From CAYMUR01 sp964393615 (GTDB taxonomy: Bacteria > Planctomycetota > Planctomycetia > Pirellulales > Pirellulaceae): a DNA stretch of 47,440 nucleotides. Below the pieces are notes generated by a model, which worked only from the letters and a program-made list of their open reading frames with translations, was not told the DNA's origin and ran no database searches. The stretch's first letter is position 1, and the number at the start of each line of letters is the position of its first letter. Location of the stretch: contig CAYMUR010000031.1 of NCBI GenBank assembly GCA_964393615.1, positions 1 to 47,440 on the forward strand, in the 5' to 3' direction. Below, one piece after another: positions 45,820 through 47,440 of the stretch. Position numbers and translations under genes: made by a program.

Positions 45820-46132
45820 GTACTTCCTCGGAACGAAGGATCAATTACTGTTGTACGCACGGCTGAATTCGCCAGTGTGTCCAGTTGGGTAGTAGTAGAC
45901 GGTAGAGACTTTGTTCTACGGTATCGCGTAAGTTTGCGTGCCACAAGCGTACGAGAAGGTTGTACCAAGCATCGTTAAAAAACCAAGCATCGTTAAAAAT
46001 GAGAACGTGAATAAAAAAATGCCTGTGCCTGTTTCAGGAAAGGTTGGCAGCGAGATGCGGCCCTGGCTCTTTTCTGTGTGGATTACATAGCGCCATGTGG
46101 TAAACTGAGATCGGCGCGTCAATCCTATGCGG
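45820..46132. other. Gap with an 18-bp duplication
   Basis: About 310 bp between two minus-strand genes. It contains the 18-bp tandem repeat at 45964-45999 and no supported gene. Confidence 0.4.
45964..45999. repeat. 18-bp tandem duplication
   Basis: ACCAAGCATCGTTAAAAA occurs at 45964-45981 and 45982-45999 without mismatch. Confidence 0.92.
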
Positions 46133-47170
46133 TTACCGATTTGCCAATGCCGAATGGTGTCCCATGGTTTTAAGTTGTATGCGATACAATCCAGGGCCGG
46201 ATGTGATATACAACGTTTTAGATTCCGTCTCGCTTCCCCGGCCAAAACAACAGTTGGTGGGTAGATGTGGTGTTGGAATGGTCGCCAGTTGTTTTCCCTG
46301 TGTGTCATAGACCACGATGCCGAATCGTTCTGCGGAGCGGAGTGCCGCGTAAATGTGGCCTTGTTGGTCAACCGTCATGCCATCGATCCCGGTCTGCTTG
46401 CCGAAATCGACAAGGACTTTTTTGGGTCCCAGAGTCCCGTCCCTGTTTATCGGGAATGCATTAAGTGTCATCCGGCCTGGCCGCGCGTTCGTCACCGCAT
46501 CCGCTTGGGCGGTTCCATTGTCTGTTTCAGCGACATAAAGTGTCTGGCCGTCCGGCGAAAGGATGATGCCGTTAGGCTTCGAAATCTCCGAAGTGGCGCA
46601 GCTTAAAGTACCGTCGGGGTCATACCGGTACACGTCCATGGATGGTAGTTCCATTTTCTCGGGCCCGACGTATTTAGGGTCACTAAAATAAATGCGGCCC
46701 ACGTGGTCGATGACCAAGTCATTGGGAGAATTAAACTTTTTCCCGTGAAAGCGATCAACAATGGTTTTTAAGGTACCATTGTTTTCGACATAGGCTAGCG
46801 CCCGCAGGCCACCCAGGGGGGAGGCACAACAAGCAACCAGTTTACCTTGGCGGTCAAACATGAGACCATTAGACATCCGGCTGTCGGCGGAGTGGGTCGA
46901 AGTTTGTCCGGTCTGTGGATCAAAACGCATGATGCGGCCAGGCCGCGAATCAAACGGTTGTCCAAAATCGCTAAAATAAATCGTACTATCTGGCGCAGCG
47001 GCTGCGCCCTCGGTAAAACCGCCTTCTTCCCAGAGGGTTTCCAATTTGGATTGGCTGGAAATGATACGTGGGTCACCCTCTATTTGGCGTTCCTCTGCCT
47101 TGGATGTGATCGACGATGCGAGATGCGCCATCGTCCACGTGGTGAGGATGAAAACATGAAATCGAGTCAT
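46133..47170 (-). CDS. SMP-30/gluconolactonase-family protein, exported
   Basis: 345-residue six-bladed beta-propeller, expected to hydrolyse sugar-acid lactones in the periplasm. The start is ATG 47170 after AAGGAG. A signal peptide (about 1-26) is followed by the propeller: GFTEGAA carries the metal Glu (E54), NSPNDLVID the metal Asn (N150), SKPNGIILSPDG a further strand motif, and GIDGMTVD the catalytic Asp (D263). The blade repeats (YFSD, YVAE, YAAL) are visible. The family also includes other esterases, so the substrate is open. Confidence 0.92.
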   Translation of the reverse strand: MTRFHVFILTTWTMAHLASSITSKAEERQIEGDPRIISSQSKLETLWEEGGFTEGAAAAPDSTIYFSDFGQPFDSRPGRIMRFDPQTGQTSTHSADSRMSNGLMFDRQGKLVACCASPLGGLRALAYVENNGTLKTIVDRFHGKKFNSPNDLVIDHVGRIYFSDPKYVGPEKMELPSMDVYRYDPDGTLSCATSEISKPNGIILSPDGQTLYVAETDNGTAQADAVTNARPGRMTLNAFPINRDGTLGPKKVLVDFGKQTGIDGMTVDQQGHIYAALRSAERFGIVVYDTQGKQLATIPTPHLPTNCCFGRGSETESKTLYITSGPGLYRIQLKTMGHHSALANR

Positions 47171-47440
47171 GACGTGTCTCCTTGGAACCTATCATATCAT
47201 TCCGCGAATAGGCGTGAAAGGAGTAATGGCTCCACCCTGAAAATAAAATATCTCACCAGGTCTACCGATCGGGCGGTGCGCAGATTGGACGAAGAATGGT
47301 GTCCCATCGAAGGAGGTGTTCTGGAAACCGCGACCTGGCGTTTGGCGAGGATAACAGGGATTTCTCGGGCCTAGGGGGGGGGGCCCGCATGAGAGCTTTA
47401 CGGGACTCGAATAAATGCTCAACGCGCTCAACATACTGGT
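47171..47440. other. Window end, no supported gene
   Basis: About 270 bp upstream of the SMP-30 gene, containing its ribosome site and a G10 run at 47374-47383. A minus-strand frame here has no ribosome site and no recognisable content. Confidence 0.4.

Overview
The window reads as ordinary chromosome of a planctomycete, most likely in or near the Pirellulales. The evidence is a DUF1559 protein with a prepilin-type N-terminus, a secreted two-domain DUF1080 protein, many exported proteins of unknown function, an EF-hand protein with four calcium loops, two hybrid-domain sensor kinases and rather loose gene packing. I see no rRNA, tRNA, CRISPR array, insertion sequence, integrase or phage gene.

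Layout. 0.1-0.9 kb: HpcH/HpaI aldolase. 0.9-1.5 kb: a five-copy 16-bp tandem repeat. 1.5-5.9 kb: nitrogen module amt-glnK-glnD. 6.2 kb: infA. 7.0-10.3 kb: two exported proteins of unknown role, the second with secretin-like sequence. 10.4-11.8 kb: a ketosynthase-fold protein without the catalytic Cys and one catalytic His. 11.9-14.4 kb (minus): RNase HI and a sensor kinase with a CxxCH heme motif. 15.4-18.1 kb: HEAT-repeat lipoprotein and a secreted protein. 18.2-20.9 kb (minus): small membrane protein, DUF1559 protein, enoyl-CoA hydratase. 21.3-22.2 kb: FAH-family sugar-acid dehydratase candidate. 22.7-24.3 kb: primary-type sigma factor, convergent with metF. 25.5-28.8 kb: MobA-like transferase, Dabb, DUF2314-like, DUF2905 and a His-rich exported peptide. 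29.5-33.2 kb (minus): Hsp20 and a FixJ/FixL-like two-component pair. 33.4-36.2 kb (minus): xylose isomerase and the EF-hand protein. 36.2-37.5 kb: the longest gene-free stretch, full of short repeats. 37.5-44.1 kb: FlgM-like protein, Fur-family regulator, transglutaminase-like protein, Nudix hydrolase, cobalamin adenosyltransferase, NIPSNAP and DUF1080 proteins. 44.3-47.2 kb (minus): PPOX-fold protein, a protein of unknown function and an SMP-30 lactonase.

How genes work together. The clearest functional unit is amt-glnK-glnD: ammonium transporter, its PII partner and the PII-modifying enzyme. The kinase/regulator pair at 30.4-33.2 kb is a second unit. Sugar and sugar-acid enzymes (aldolase, FAH dehydratase, XylA, SMP-30, DUF1080) are scattered and not an operon, so a common pathway is only inference.

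No clear undescribed multi-gene system is visible. The most unusual items are the ketosynthase with Glu in place of the nucleophilic Cys, a repeated pattern of 13-21 bp head-to-tail duplications confined to intergenic DNA (one of them carries a duplicated -10-like box, another runs into a ribosome binding site), and paired operator-like palindromes upstream of the EF-hand gene.
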